Shown here: positions 31,986 to 32,157 of the stretch, in pieces | How the letters are laid out: every line of letters starts with the position of its first letter | Position numbering within the stretch: the first letter of the stretch is position 1 | Assembly (NCBI GenBank): GCA_020650975.1 | Contig: JAIPMN010019896.1 | Span: 1 to 32,157, forward strand | DNA from: Apostichopus californicus | Taxonomy: Eukaryota; Echinodermata; Holothuroidea; Aspidochirotida; Stichopodidae | Length of the DNA stretch: 32,157 nt | Direction: 5' to 3' | Position numbers and translations under genes: made by a program | Notes under the pieces: model-generated | What the model was told of the DNA's origin: nothing | The model's input: the letters and a program-made list of their open reading frames with translations, nothing else | Databases searched by the model: none

Positions 31986-32157
31986 CTGAAAAAATATCAA
32001 AAAATAAATTAAAGTCTTTTACTATGGAATTCAGTGCTGTAAACTATAACATTGAGTGATCTTTGAACAGGAGATGAAAATGGGATGATCAATAGGTTTC
32101 CATAAACCACCAGGAGCTGTGGCGGAGCGTCCATACAGTCGGGGGGGGGGGGGGGGG
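31986..32157. other. MCPH1 intron running off the window, ending in a G run
   Basis: The window stops inside a run of about 17 G, which looks like a contig end at a homopolymer. The N-terminal MCPH1 exons lie beyond. Confidence 0.6.

Overview
This is nuclear DNA from an animal, AT-rich and intron-rich, with GT-AG introns, many microsatellites, poly-C/poly-G tracts and dispersed SINE/LINE/DNA-transposon debris. The repeat style (GGCCTA-rich tracts, CORE-type SINE, LINE with a TTA/ATT tail) and the protein divergence suggest a marine deuterostome, most likely an echinoderm and perhaps a sea cucumber. That taxonomic guess is inference. No prokaryotic-type operon, CRISPR array or phage is present.

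Three multi-exon genes could be assembled by hand from splice sites whose phases close throughout. (1) Plus strand, about 913-7698: the 3' six coding exons of TRNAU1AP (SECp43), the tRNA-Sec-associated RRM protein; the first RRM lies off the left edge. (2) Minus strand, 20039 down to 11211: a complete ten-exon PARPBP (PARI), the PCNA-binding inhibitor of homologous recombination, 716 codons, ending in a PIP box. (3) Minus strand, from beyond the right edge down to 25110: the 3' eight coding exons of MCPH1 (microcephalin), with a large disordered exon and the C-terminal BRCT pair; BRCT1 lies off the right edge.

TRNAU1AP and PARPBP converge tail to tail across about 3.5 kb of repeat-bearing DNA. 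PARPBP and MCPH1 lie in the same orientation about 5 kb apart. That 5 kb holds a hAT-like transposon remnant, a GGCCTA-rich tract, a SINE fragment and the probable PARPBP promoter.

The most notable non-genic features are a near-perfect 139-bp-arm inverted repeat just after the PARPBP stop codon, flanked by a 17-bp direct repeat; a CORE-SINE whose 3' tail matches the tail of a LINE fragment 2.4 kb away; a minisatellite built of palindromic units; and several intronic tandem duplications. I found no new gene system. The findings are repeat and protein-architecture observations.
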